Assembly (NCBI RefSeq): GCF_051175315.1
Contig: NZ_CP195100.1
Span: forward strand, 6,634,001 to 6,698,000
Source of the DNA: Tundrisphaera sp051175315
Lineage (GTDB): Bacteria; Planctomycetota; Planctomycetia; Isosphaerales; Isosphaeraceae
Direction: 5' to 3'
DNA: 64,000 nt
Part shown: positions 8,117 to 16,630 of the stretch, piece after piece
Layout of the letters: each line of letters opens with the position of its first letter
How positions within the stretch are numbered: the stretch's first letter is position 1
Translations under genes and position numbers: made by a program
The notes under the pieces: model-generated
What the model was told of the DNA's origin: nothing
What the model saw: the letters and a program-made list of their open reading frames with translations, nothing else
Databases searched by the model: none

Positions 8117-9055
8117 TCACTGCGGACGGTCGAAGTCGAACTTGCGGCGGGGCTCGGCCGATTGAGGCGGGGCCGAGGAGCCGGACAGGGGTCGCCCCTT
8201 GGTGAGTTCGGCGGGGATGCCGTTGGGGTATGCCTGGTCGATGGCCTGCTGGATGGCCTCCAGCCGGGTCTCCGGCAGGGGGTGGGTGAGCAGGAACTCG
8301 GGCTGCCTGCTCCCCTCGCTGGCCGCCTTCAACACCTTCATGACGTCCAGCATGGCGCGGGGATCGTAGCCGGCCTGGGCCATGTCCTTGAGGCCGAAGC
8401 TATCGGCCTGCGACTCGTCGCCGCGGCTGTAGTGGAGCTGCATCATCTGGTTGGCCATGGCCGAGGCCATCTGGGCCTTGCGCCCGCCGTCATCCCCGCC
8501 GCTGGCGCCGACGCCGACGGCCACGGTGAGGAGCTGGCCGAGCTGGCCGGCGGCCATCTGCTGGGCGGAGTGGCGCTCGATGACGTGGCCGATCTCGTGG
8601 CCGAGCACGCCGGCCAGCTGGGCCTCGTTCTCCAGCTTCTCGTACAGGGCCCGGGTGATGAAGATCTGCCCGCCGGGCAGGGCGAAGGCGTTGATCGTCT
8701 TGGGGTCGTCGAGCAGGTGGAAATGAAAATTGTCGACGTAGGGGCTCTTGCTGGCGTCGCTCCGGGCGACGATGCGGCGGCCCACCTCGGAGACCATCAT
8801 GGCCCTCGGGTCATCGCGAGGGTCGATGACCCCGCCCATCTGGGCGGCCATCTCGGGGGCGGCCTGGAGGCCGAGGGCCTTCTCCTCGTCGACGCTCATG
8901 GCGATGTGCTGCTTCTCGCCGGTGACCGGGTTCACCTCGGTCCGCAGGTAGTACATGGCCACGCCTACCAGGGCGATGACCAGGCCGATCGCCCATCGCG
9001 CCAGCTGTCCGGCGGACGCACCACGCGGACCATCGCCATAATATCCCGCTGACAT
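8117..9055 (-). CDS. M48-family membrane-anchored zinc metallopeptidase
   Basis: A 312-residue protein with one N-terminal transmembrane helix (about residues 15-38), then a periplasmic or cell-surface M48 domain. The zinc site is HEIGHVIERHSAQQ (HExxH), the downstream Glu ligand is in GDESQADSFGLKDMAQAGYDP (seen as ESQADSFGL), and SRGDE marks the family. It resembles BepA/YfgC-type quality-control proteases without TPR repeats. The Gln/Pro-rich C-terminus is untypical tail. ATG 9055 has GGGGAGAG upstream and is preferred over the in-frame TTG 9061. Confidence 0.88.
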   Translation of the reverse strand: MSAGYYGDGPRGASAGQLARWAIGLVIALVGVAMYYLRTEVNPVTGEKQHIAMSVDEEKALGLQAAPEMAAQMGGVIDPRDDPRAMMVSEVGRRIVARSDASKSPYVDNFHFHLLDDPKTINAFALPGGQIFITRALYEKLENEAQLAGVLGHEIGHVIERHSAQQMAAGQLGQLLTVAVGVGASGGDDGGRKAQMASAMANQMMQLHYSRGDESQADSFGLKDMAQAGYDPRAMLDVMKVLKAASEGSRQPEFLLTHPLPETRLEAIQQAIDQAYPNGIPAELTKGRPLSGSSAPPQSAEPRRKFDFDRPQ

Positions 9056-9393
9056 CGGCAACTCTCCCCGGCAAGATAACGATCGCCTCGGACCATACGA
9101 CGGCTACATCACGCAAATCAGACGCCAATACCCCGCGGCCGCACCCCGGCGGGAACCCCGCTGCCCGGCCGGGAAGCAGATCCCCGCCGGATCTCCGGAG
9201 CATCGGCGCCGTGACGCACGGAGCGGCACGGAGCGGACCAGGGAAGGGCGTCCCGCGTCCTGCGTCGCGGGATCGGTGGGCACGGGCATGCCATTCGCTT
9301 GATGTCCATTCTCATACCATCACCCTGGATCAAGCCGAGAGCGGCCCCCGGACGGGGACGACGCGCCGGCCTTCGCGCCGCGGAGAATCTTTC
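9056..9393. other. Intergenic region between divergent genes
   Basis: This stretch separates the M48 protease and the 274-residue membrane protein, which point away from each other, so both promoters should lie here. I could not find a good hexamer pair on either strand. No RNA gene or coding sequence is convincing. Confidence 0.5.
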
Positions 9394-10218
9394 ATGTCAT
9401 CGACCACGCCAAGTTTGAAAGCCACCGACCTGCTGGCCGTCAAGAGCCGGGTCAGCTGGGGCGCAATTGCCGCCGGGGCCATGGTCGCCTTGTCGGTCTA
9501 CCTGCTGCTCTCGTTCATCGGCCTCGCCGTCGGCCTGGAAGTGTCGCGGCGGCCCCGCATGGCCGAGTCGGTGCCGCTCGGCCTGGGCACCACGATCTAT
9601 GTGATCGTCTCGCTGCTGCTCTCGATGTTCCTGGGCGGGTGGGCGACCAGCCGGCTGGCCGTGGGGGAGAGCAAGCTGGAGGCGGTCCTCTACGGGATCA
9701 TCCTCTGGGGCGTGCTCTTCGTCGGGATGTTCTGGCTGATCGGCTCGGGCTTCAGCGCCGGATTCGGCGCGATCATGAACGCCGCCTCGGGCGCGGTGGT
9801 CGTGGTGGACGACGACCCGTCGGCGGCGGCCGACGAAGGGGCCGCCAAGCGGCTCGTCGACCGCTACAGCTCGGATGTGGGCGGCGACAAGTTCGTCGAA
9901 GACCTGACCAAGATGGGCGTCGACAACGAGCAGGCCAAGAAGATCCAGACCACGCTGAAAGAGCGGATCGACACCCTGCGCAACAATCCCACCAGCCTTC
10001 CCGAGCAGGTGAAGGGGGACCTGAACGACCCGGCCATCCGTCGGGCCGGCGACCAGTTGGCCGACGCCTCGCGGCAGGCGGCCTGGTACTCGCTGGCCGG
10101 CATCGTGCTGTCGATGATCTCGGTGATCCTGGGCTCGCTGATCGGCTCGGGCGACCTGCCCGTCCCGGTGCCCGTCCTGGGCGTCCGCCGCTCCACGCGC
10201 GTCGACCCCCGGCTCTGA
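9394..10218 (+). CDS. Multi-pass membrane protein, function unknown
   Basis: A 274-residue protein with three hydrophobic segments in the first 130 residues (around 20-45, 68-90 and 100-125), a long soluble charged region (about 130-230) with Asp/Lys-rich helices, and one final membrane segment (about 235-258). The second loop has GGWATSRLAVGESKLEA, reminiscent of glycine-zipper membrane proteins. GGAGA precedes the ATG. The next gene is an AI-2E-type permease 122 bp downstream with a strong hairpin in between. No family recognised. Confidence 0.75.
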   Translation: MSSTTPSLKATDLLAVKSRVSWGAIAAGAMVALSVYLLLSFIGLAVGLEVSRRPRMAESVPLGLGTTIYVIVSLLLSMFLGGWATSRLAVGESKLEAVLYGIILWGVLFVGMFWLIGSGFSAGFGAIMNAASGAVVVVDDDPSAAADEGAAKRLVDRYSSDVGGDKFVEDLTKMGVDNEQAKKIQTTLKERIDTLRNNPTSLPEQVKGDLNDPAIRRAGDQLADASRQAAWYSLAGIVLSMISVILGSLIGSGDLPVPVPVLGVRRSTRVDPRL

Positions 10219-10251
10219 GCCTCGGGCGATCCGCCCCGGCATGATCGATCC

Positions 10252-10280
10252 GCCCCGGGCGTGCCCGAGTCGCCCGGGGC
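10252..10280 (+). terminator. GC-rich hairpin, possible terminator or attenuator
   Basis: A perfect 10-bp stem (GCCCCGGGCG with CGCCCGGGGC) and a 9-nt loop lie 33 bp after the stop of the membrane protein gene. No T-run follows, so it may be a Rho-assisted or partial terminator before the permease gene. Confidence 0.45.
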
Positions 10281-10340
10281 CACCTCCCCATCACCTCTCC
10301 CCCGGTCCCCACCAACCCATCCCGACGCCGGAGCCGTACC

Positions 10341-12260
10341 TTGCCCGCCCATCGCCGCAACTCCGCGATGGATCATCCCATCGTGATCACGTTCTTGCTC
10401 TTTGCCATCATCGGCTTCCTCTACTTCGCATCGGAAGTCCTGCGGCCGCTGGCGCTCGCCATCCTGCTGGCATTCGCCATGGTGCCGATCTCCAAGATGA
10501 TGGAGCGGCGGGGCATCCCGCGGGTCCCGGCGACGGTGATCACGGTCGTCCTGGTCCTCGGCACCCTGGGATTCATCGGCTACCAGGTGGGGCAGAACCT
10601 GAACCACCTGGCCGAGGACCTGCCGAAGTATCAGAGTCGGATCGAGGAGAAGGCCAAGTCCCTGAAGCCGGGTCGGGCCAACACGATCACCAACGTGGCC
10701 AACTTCGTCAAGAACATCGGCCGGATCCTGTCCCCCCGGGGGGCGGAACAGGGCGCCGACAGCGATGCCTCCGAGGCCGCCCTGGAGCCGATGAAGACCA
10801 TCCCCAAGGTCCAGGTCGTCCAGGAGGAGGACTTCGGCGGCGGCCTGCTGGAGCTGGCCGGCCCGTACGTCGAGGCGTTGGGCACGGCCTCGATCATCCT
10901 GATCCTGGTCATCTTCCTGATGATCCACCGCGAGGACATGGGCGATCGCCTGATCCGCCTGTTCGGCCGGGGCCGGATCAGCCTGACCACCCGGACGCTC
11001 GGCGAGGTCGGCCAGCGGATCAGCCGCTACCTGGCGATGTTCGCCGCGGTGAACACCATGTTCGGCACGGTGATCGGCCTGAGCCTCTGGGCGCTGGGGC
11101 TCCCCTACCCGATCCTCTGGGGCTTCCTGGCCGGTTCGCTCCGGTTCATCCCCTACGTCGGGGCGGCCACGGCCTTCATCCTGCCGGTGATCTTCTCGTT
11201 CGCCAGCACCGATGGCTATGGCACGACGATCGGCATCGTCGTGGTGTTCGGCGTGCTGGAAGTCCTGGCCAACGCGGTCCTGGAGCCGATCATCTACGGC
11301 AAGTCGACCGGCGTCTCGGCGCTGGCGCTGCTGGTTTCGGCCATGTTCTGGACCTGGCTGTGGGGCGGGCTGGGGCTGCTGCTCTCCACGCCCCTGACGG
11401 TCTGCCTGGCGGTGCTGGGCAAGTACGTCCCCAGCCTCAAGTTCTTCGCGACGTTCCTCCACGAGGAGGTCGACCTCGATCCCGGCGTCCGCTTCTACCA
11501 GCGATTGCTGGCCACCGACCAGGATGGCGCGACCGGCGTGGTCGACGAGTCGCTGAAGCTGCACACCCGGGCCGACGTCTTCGACAAGGTCCTGGTGCCG
11601 ACCCTTTCGATGGCCGAGCGCGACTACGCCTCCGGCGACATCGACGAGCGCGAGCAGGCGTTCATCCACCGGGTGATCGCGGACATCCTGGACGACCTGA
11701 TGGAGGAGCCCGAGGTCAGCCTGGCGATCCTCGCGAAGGTCGACGCCTGCCAGGTCGAGACCGGCCCGGCGGGCGGGGCGGCGAAGGCCGAGGAGGACAG
11801 CCCGTGCCCGTCGATCCTGGCCCTGCCGGCCAACGACGCCACCGACGTCCTGGTCCTGCGGATGCTGGCGGTGCTGCTGGTGCCGTCCGGCCTGAAGCTG
11901 GAGATCGCCGACACGGTGGAATCCCCGCTCAAGACGGTCGATCGGGTCGAGCAGGAGGATCCCTCCTTCGTGCTGATCTCGCACCTGCCCCCGGACGGGC
12001 TGACGGCGGCCTGCTACCTGACCCGCCGGCTCCGGGCCCGGTTCGCCAGGCTGCCGATCCTGGTCGGTCGCTGGGGCGTCTCCGGCGATGACGACGCCGG
12101 ATCGGTGAAGATCTCCGCCGCGGCCGAACGCCTTGCCGGCGTCGGCGCGACCACGATCTTCAGCGACCTCTCGGAGGCCCGCGATCGGATCATCGAACTG
12201 GCCAAGGGCAAGGCCGGCGAAGCCACCGCGACGCCGGTCGGCACCTCCGTCAAAGGTTGA
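10341..12260 (+). CDS. AI-2E family (PerM/YdiK-type) permease with C-terminal extension
   Basis: A 639-residue membrane protein. Residues about 10-370 match the AI-2E transporter family: paired N-terminal helices (PIVITFLLFAIIGFLYF, LRPLALAILLAFAMVPI), a soluble coiled insert, and C-terminal helices with the family segments GLPYPILWGFLAG and NAVLEPIIYGKSTGVSALA. Family members export small solutes or act as Na+/H+ antiporters. Residues about 370-639 are extra: a charged helical part, then an alpha/beta domain (ALPANDATDVLVLRMLAVLL, FVLISHLPPDG). TTG 10341 or ATG 10368 may be the start. Confidence 0.85.
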   Translation: MPAHRRNSAMDHPIVITFLLFAIIGFLYFASEVLRPLALAILLAFAMVPISKMMERRGIPRVPATVITVVLVLGTLGFIGYQVGQNLNHLAEDLPKYQSRIEEKAKSLKPGRANTITNVANFVKNIGRILSPRGAEQGADSDASEAALEPMKTIPKVQVVQEEDFGGGLLELAGPYVEALGTASIILILVIFLMIHREDMGDRLIRLFGRGRISLTTRTLGEVGQRISRYLAMFAAVNTMFGTVIGLSLWALGLPYPILWGFLAGSLRFIPYVGAATAFILPVIFSFASTDGYGTTIGIVVVFGVLEVLANAVLEPIIYGKSTGVSALALLVSAMFWTWLWGGLGLLLSTPLTVCLAVLGKYVPSLKFFATFLHEEVDLDPGVRFYQRLLATDQDGATGVVDESLKLHTRADVFDKVLVPTLSMAERDYASGDIDEREQAFIHRVIADILDDLMEEPEVSLAILAKVDACQVETGPAGGAAKAEEDSPCPSILALPANDATDVLVLRMLAVLLVPSGLKLEIADTVESPLKTVDRVEQEDPSFVLISHLPPDGLTAACYLTRRLRARFARLPILVGRWGVSGDDDAGSVKISAAAERLAGVGATTIFSDLSEARDRIIELAKGKAGEATATPVGTSVKG

Positions 12261-12276
12261 AGCCCGGCATCGACGA

Positions 12277-12322
12277 CGAAGCCCCCGGAGGCCCCACGCG
12301 GGTGGGACCTCCGGGGGCTTTC
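12277..12322. terminator. Bidirectional terminator between permease and hflX
   Basis: A 13-bp stem, AAGCCCCCGGAGG with CCTCCGGGGGCTT, around a 16-nt loop that itself pairs (CCCCACGCGGGTGGGA). A short T/C run follows on the plus strand and an A/C run on the other. It sits between convergent genes, so it should serve both. Confidence 0.8.
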
Positions 12323-12338
12323 GCATTGTTGACCCGGA

Positions 12339-13643
12339 TCAGACGTAGAGCCGTTCGCCGCTGGACGTCCGGACCTGGGCCCCGTGCTCGTGGAGGAAGT
12401 CGAGGCAGCGGCGGGGCAGCCGGCACTGGACCACGACCCGGTCGTCGTCGTAGCTCCGGTTCTGGATCGTGGCGTGCTGGGCCAGGTAGGAGAGGACCTT
12501 GCCGTTGCCGACGCTGGTCTCGACGTCGGCGTCCAGGGCCCGCTCGTCCAGGACCTCGCGGACCGCCTTCTCCAGCCGCTCCAGCCCCTCGCCGTTGGCG
12601 GCGCTGATGGAGATGGAGTCGTCGTGGTGGGCCCTGAGCACATCCAGGAACGACCGATCCGTGACCTTGTCCACCTTGTTCAGGACCAGGATGGTCGGCT
12701 GTTCGGACAGTCCCAGTTCTTCGAGCACGGTGTTGACGGCGGTGATCTGCGCCTCGGCCTCGGGGCTGGAGGCGTCGGCGACGTGGAGCAGCAGGTCGGC
12801 CTGCCGGGCCTCTTCCAGGGTCGCCTTGAACGAGGCGACCAGGGAGTGCGGCAGGTCGCGGATGAAGCCGACGGTGTCCGACAGCAGGACGTAGCCGCCC
12901 CCCTTGAACTTCCACCGCTTGGTGCGGGTGTCCAGGGTCGCGAACAGCTTGTCCTCCGACAGCACGCCGGCCGACGTGAGGGCATTCATCAGGGTGCTCT
13001 TGCCGGCGTTGGTGTAGCCGACCAGGGACACCGTGGCGACGTCGGCACGCCCGGCCACCTCGCGCTCGCGGCGCGACTCGACCTTGCCGAGCTTGTCCTT
13101 GAGGTCGCGGATTCGCTTGGTGACGAGCCGGCGGTCCTCTTCGAGCTGCTTCTCGCCCGGGCCCCGGACCCCGATGCCGCCCTTGTAGCGCGACAGGTGG
13201 GTCCACATCCGCTTGAGCCGCGGCAGGGCATATTCGAGCTGCGCCAGCTCGACCTGGAGGTGGGCCTCGTGCGTCGACGCCCGGGTGGCGAAGATGTCGA
13301 GGATCACCTCGGTCCGGTCGATCACCTTGACGCCGAGCGACTTCTCCAGGTTCCGGGTCTGCGCCGGGCCCAGGTCATTGTCGAAGACCACGAGGTCGGC
13401 CTCGTGGGCCAGGACCAGTTCCTTGAGCTCCTCGACCTTGCCGGAGCCGATATAGGTGGCGATGTCGACCTGATGGCGCTTCTGGAGCATCCCGCCGACC
13501 ACGATCAGCCCGGCCGTCTTGGCCAGGCCCCGGATCTCTTCCAGGGGGTCGTCGGCCGCGTACTCGCCGTCGGAGAGGAGGACCTTGACCAGGACCGCCT
13601 TCTCGCGACGGTCCGAACGCTCGGTGCTCTTGGTTTCGATCAA
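12339..13643 (-). CDS. hflX: HflX, ribosome-associated GTPase
   Basis: A 434-residue GTPase that splits or rescues ribosomes under stress. The N-terminal HflX domain includes GGMLQKRHQVDIATYIGSGK (seen as ATYIGSGKVEELK) and VVFDNDLGPAQTRNLE; the linker carries GGIGVRGPGEKQLE; the G domain has G1 GYTNAGKSTLMN, G3 DTVGFIRDLP and G4 NKVDKV. TTG 13643 gives the usual family length (about 430); no ATG or GTG fits better, and longer starts add non-conserved sequence. Transcribed toward the permease, ending at a shared terminator. Confidence 0.93.
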   Translation of the reverse strand: MIETKSTERSDRREKAVLVKVLLSDGEYAADDPLEEIRGLAKTAGLIVVGGMLQKRHQVDIATYIGSGKVEELKELVLAHEADLVVFDNDLGPAQTRNLEKSLGVKVIDRTEVILDIFATRASTHEAHLQVELAQLEYALPRLKRMWTHLSRYKGGIGVRGPGEKQLEEDRRLVTKRIRDLKDKLGKVESRREREVAGRADVATVSLVGYTNAGKSTLMNALTSAGVLSEDKLFATLDTRTKRWKFKGGGYVLLSDTVGFIRDLPHSLVASFKATLEEARQADLLLHVADASSPEAEAQITAVNTVLEELGLSEQPTILVLNKVDKVTDRSFLDVLRAHHDDSISISAANGEGLERLEKAVREVLDERALDADVETSVGNGKVLSYLAQHATIQNRSYDDDRVVVQCRLPRRCLDFLHEHGAQVRTSSGERLYV

Positions 13644-13835
13644 AGTGGGCGTGTACCTCGAAGAGGAAGAAGGAGGGGCGATCGGGCGACGACATTCCGG
13701 GTCCCGCGATTCTAGGCCCGCGGGCCGGATCGCGTCAACGAAGATCGGGCCGACCACCCTATGGCATCAAGTGGACACCTGACGGCCACAGGAGGTTCGT
13801 CCCCGGGGGCCCGCAGGTTCGAAGGATTTCCCGGA

Positions 13836-14768
13836 TCAGCCGGGATTGGCCCCGGCCAGGACCCGCCTCGGGCGGATCAGGCCCCGGCCGGCCAGGGCAT
13901 CGTACTCGCCGATCGCCACCACCGACCCGTCGGGGCCGAGCAGCGCCACTTCTCCGCCGCCGCCGGCGGCGCCGGCCACGCGGTCGGCGACCAGGGCCTT
14001 GCCCTGCCCGACGGCGGCCACCTGCTCGGGGGTGAGCACCAGGCGGGGCAGGTCGCCCAGGGCATCGGCCATGGGGCGGAGATGGGCCAGGAGTTCGGCG
14101 ATGTCCCGGCCCGTCGGGTCGATGGCTTCCTCCAGGAGGAACGAACCGATCCGGGTCCGGACCAGCACGTCGATCAGCCCGCCGCAGCCCAGCGCCTCGC
14201 CGACGTCGCGGGCGATCGACCGGATGTAGGTCCCGCTCCCGCACTCGACCAGGATCTCCAGGCGGGGCCAGGCGTAGGACAGCAGCTCGATCCGGTAAAC
14301 CTGGACCGGCCGGGCCGCCAGCGCGACCTCCTTCCCCTCGCGGGCCAGGTCGTAGGCGCGACGGCCGCCGACCTTGAGGGCCGAGACCTGGGGCGGCACC
14401 TGGTCGATGGTCCCGACCTGCGCGGCCAGGGCGGCCCGGACCGCCGTCTCGTCGGGGATCGGGGGATTCTCGACGGCCGTGATCTGCCCGTCGGCGTCCA
14501 GCGAGTCGCTGGTGGCACCCAGGCGGATCTCGGCGCGATAGGTCTTGGGCATCGCCTGGACCGATTCGATCAGGCGGGTCGCGGCGCCCAGGCAGAGCAC
14601 CAGGACCCCCGAGGCCAGCGGGTCGAGAGTCCCGGCGTGGCCGACCTTGACCTTCGCCTTCTTCAGGGGGCGGGAGACCAGGTCGACCACGTCGCGCGAG
14701 GTCATCCCGGACGGCTTGTTGAGGTTGAGCACGCCGCAGGGCGGGGAAACGGGCAGGGGTCCGGTCAT
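13836..14768 (-). CDS. truB: tRNA pseudouridine(55) synthase
   Basis: A 310-residue TruB. The N-terminal LNLNKPSGMTSRDVVD, the catalytic-Asp motif KVGHAGTLDPLASGVLVLCLG (seen as GHAGTLDPLASG), KTYRAEIRLG, VSALKVGGRRAYDLAR and CGSGTYIRSIARDVGE are all present; a C-terminal PUA-like domain follows (about residues 230-305). It modifies U55 of the tRNA T-loop. The start overlaps the stop of the hybrid sensor kinase by 4 bp (ATGA), making truB the last gene of the stressosome operon, an unusual placement; truB more often sits beside rbfA or rpsO. Confidence 0.95.
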   Translation of the reverse strand: MTGPLPVSPPCGVLNLNKPSGMTSRDVVDLVSRPLKKAKVKVGHAGTLDPLASGVLVLCLGAATRLIESVQAMPKTYRAEIRLGATSDSLDADGQITAVENPPIPDETAVRAALAAQVGTIDQVPPQVSALKVGGRRAYDLAREGKEVALAARPVQVYRIELLSYAWPRLEILVECGSGTYIRSIARDVGEALGCGGLIDVLVRTRIGSFLLEEAIDPTGRDIAELLAHLRPMADALGDLPRLVLTPEQVAAVGQGKALVADRVAGAAGGGGEVALLGPDGSVVAIGEYDALAGRGLIRPRRVLAGANPG

Positions 14769-16630
14769 GGCGATTTCGAGAAAGCTCCGCGTGAGGATTC
14801 CATCAGTCGTTCGATCGATTCGAGGTCGGTGGGCTTGACCAGGTGGTGGTCGAAGCCGGCCTCGCGGGCCTGGCGGAGGTCGTCGTCGCGGCCGTAGCCG
14901 GTCAGGGCGATCAGGAGCAGCGCCTCGCCGCCAGGCCGGGCCCGCAGCCTCCGGGCGATCTCGTAGCCGTCCATGCCGGGCAGGCCGATGTCGAGCAGGA
15001 CCACGTCGGACCCGTGCTCCCGGGTCGTTTCCAGGGCCGAGGCCCCGTCGGAGGCCACCCGGACGTCGTGGCCCCGGCCCTTCAGGAGCCGGGCGAGCAT
15101 CCGGGCCGCGTCGGCCTGGTCGTCGACCACGGTGATCCGCCGGGCCCGGGGGGGGGCGTCGGAGTTGGCCGGTTTCGGGCCGTCGCCGGCCGCCTCGATC
15201 GCCGAGGCGTCCAGCGGCAAGCACACGGCGAACTCGCTCCCCCGGCCCAGGCCCGGGCTGGACGCCGAGACGGACCCGCCGTGGAGCTCGACCAGGCGGC
15301 GGACCAGGGTCAGGCCGATGCCCAGGCCGCCCTGCGACCGGTCCAGCGCGCGATCGGCCTGGGCGAACAGGTCGAAGACCCGCGTGAGCATCTCGGGGGG
15401 GATGCCCATGCCGGAATCCTTGACCCGGACCACCGCCTGGTCGTCGGTGACGCCGACGGAGATCTCGATCCGGCCGGGGGGCTCGGTGTACTTGGAGGCG
15501 TTGTTCAGCAGGTTGGTCAGGATCTGTTCGAGCCGGGTGGCGTCCCCCCGCATCGGCAGCGGGCCGGGGCAGGGCCGCACCAGGAAGGAGTGGCCGCGCC
15601 CTTCGATGGCGGGCCGGATCGTCTCTATCACCCGGTCCACCACGTCGAGCAGGTCGAGCGGCTGCAGCCGGAGCTGGATCTTGGAGCTGCTGATCCGCGA
15701 CACGTCCAGGAGGTCGTCGACCAATCGGGCCAGGTGGCGGACCTGGCGCTCGCCCACCTGTCGGATCGGCGCCAGGGCATCTTCCCCGCCGGTCTCGGCC
15801 CGCATCACCTCGAAGGCGTTGAGGATCGGCGCCAGCGGGTTGCGCAGCTCGTGGGCCAGCATGGCCAGGAACTCGTCCTTGCGGCGGTCGGCCTCGGCCA
15901 GGTCGTCGGCGCGGCGGCGGAGCTCGTCCTCCAGCCGCCGGCGTTCGGTGATGTCGGTCAGGATGCAGACGACCCCGGCGGTGGTGTCCTCGTCGTCCAG
16001 GATGGGGTGGACGCCGACGCGGAACCAGCGGTCGCCGATCCGGAGGTCCCCGGCCGCGGCGGGGTCGGCCACCATCTCGCGGAGCGGGCTGCCCAGTAGC
16101 GCGCCGGGGCCCTGCCCGAGGATCTCGTCGGCGGCCCGGTTGGAGCGGACCAGCCGGCCGGAGGGGTCGAGCAGGCAGATCGCCTCGCCGATGGCGTCGA
16201 AGGTGGTCGACCACTGGCGGGCGACCACCCGGGCCATGCGTTCGGCCGACCGGACCCGGAGCAGCGCCTTGACCGTGGCGATCAGCTCGGGCGGCTCGAC
16301 CGGGCGGATCAGGTAGCCGTCGGACCCCTCGTCCAGGGCGCGGGTGCGATCCTCGCTGAGGATGTAGCTGGCCGACATGTGCAGCACCGGGATCGCCGCG
16401 GTCGCCGGGTCGGCCTTGATCCGGCGGCAGATTTCGAAGCCGTCGATGTCGGGCAGGTTGACGTCGAGGATGACCAGGTCGGGCTTGGCGGCGACCAGGC
16501 GGAGCGCCTCCTCGCCGTTGGCCGCCTCCAGCGACGCGAACCCGGCCCGGCGGAGCATCCGGGTGATCGCGTAGCGGTTGGCCTCATTGTCGTCGACGTT
16601 GAGGATCGTGATGGGAGTCGGGTCGGTCAC
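14765..16630 (-). CDS. Hybrid histidine kinase: REC-PAS-HisKA-HATPase-REC
   Basis: A 621-residue cytoplasmic protein with no membrane segment. Domains: receiver 1 (residues about 6-125, phospho-acceptor D56 in VILDVNLP), PAS (135-235), HisKA (250-315, H260 in AMLAHELRNPL), HATPase (360-475, N box NLLNNASKY, G boxes DSGMGIPPE and GGLGIGL), and receiver 2 (498-615, D547 in LLDIGLPGMDG). No output domain. The start overlaps the stop of the upstream kinase gene by 4 bp. A receiver at each end suggests it takes phosphate from the neighbouring kinase and relays it to an off-locus partner. Confidence 0.93.
   Translation of the reverse strand: MTDPTPITILNVDDNEANRYAITRMLRRAGFASLEAANGEEALRLVAAKPDLVILDVNLPDIDGFEICRRIKADPATAAIPVLHMSASYILSEDRTRALDEGSDGYLIRPVEPPELIATVKALLRVRSAERMARVVARQWSTTFDAIGEAICLLDPSGRLVRSNRAADEILGQGPGALLGSPLREMVADPAAAGDLRIGDRWFRVGVHPILDDEDTTAGVVCILTDITERRRLEDELRRRADDLAEADRRKDEFLAMLAHELRNPLAPILNAFEVMRAETGGEDALAPIRQVGERQVRHLARLVDDLLDVSRISSSKIQLRLQPLDLLDVVDRVIETIRPAIEGRGHSFLVRPCPGPLPMRGDATRLEQILTNLLNNASKYTEPPGRIEISVGVTDDQAVVRVKDSGMGIPPEMLTRVFDLFAQADRALDRSQGGLGIGLTLVRRLVELHGGSVSASSPGLGRGSEFAVCLPLDASAIEAAGDGPKPANSDAPPRARRITVVDDQADAARMLARLLKGRGHDVRVASDGASALETTREHGSDVVLLDIGLPGMDGYEIARRLRARPGGEALLLIALTGYGRDDDLRQAREAGFDHHLVKPTDLESIERLMESSRGAFSKSP

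Noticed and set aside
9864..12326. 820-codon minus-strand frame opposite the AI-2E permease
   Set aside because: Composition is Gln/Arg/Asp-rich without domains, and the plus-strand permease explains the sequence.
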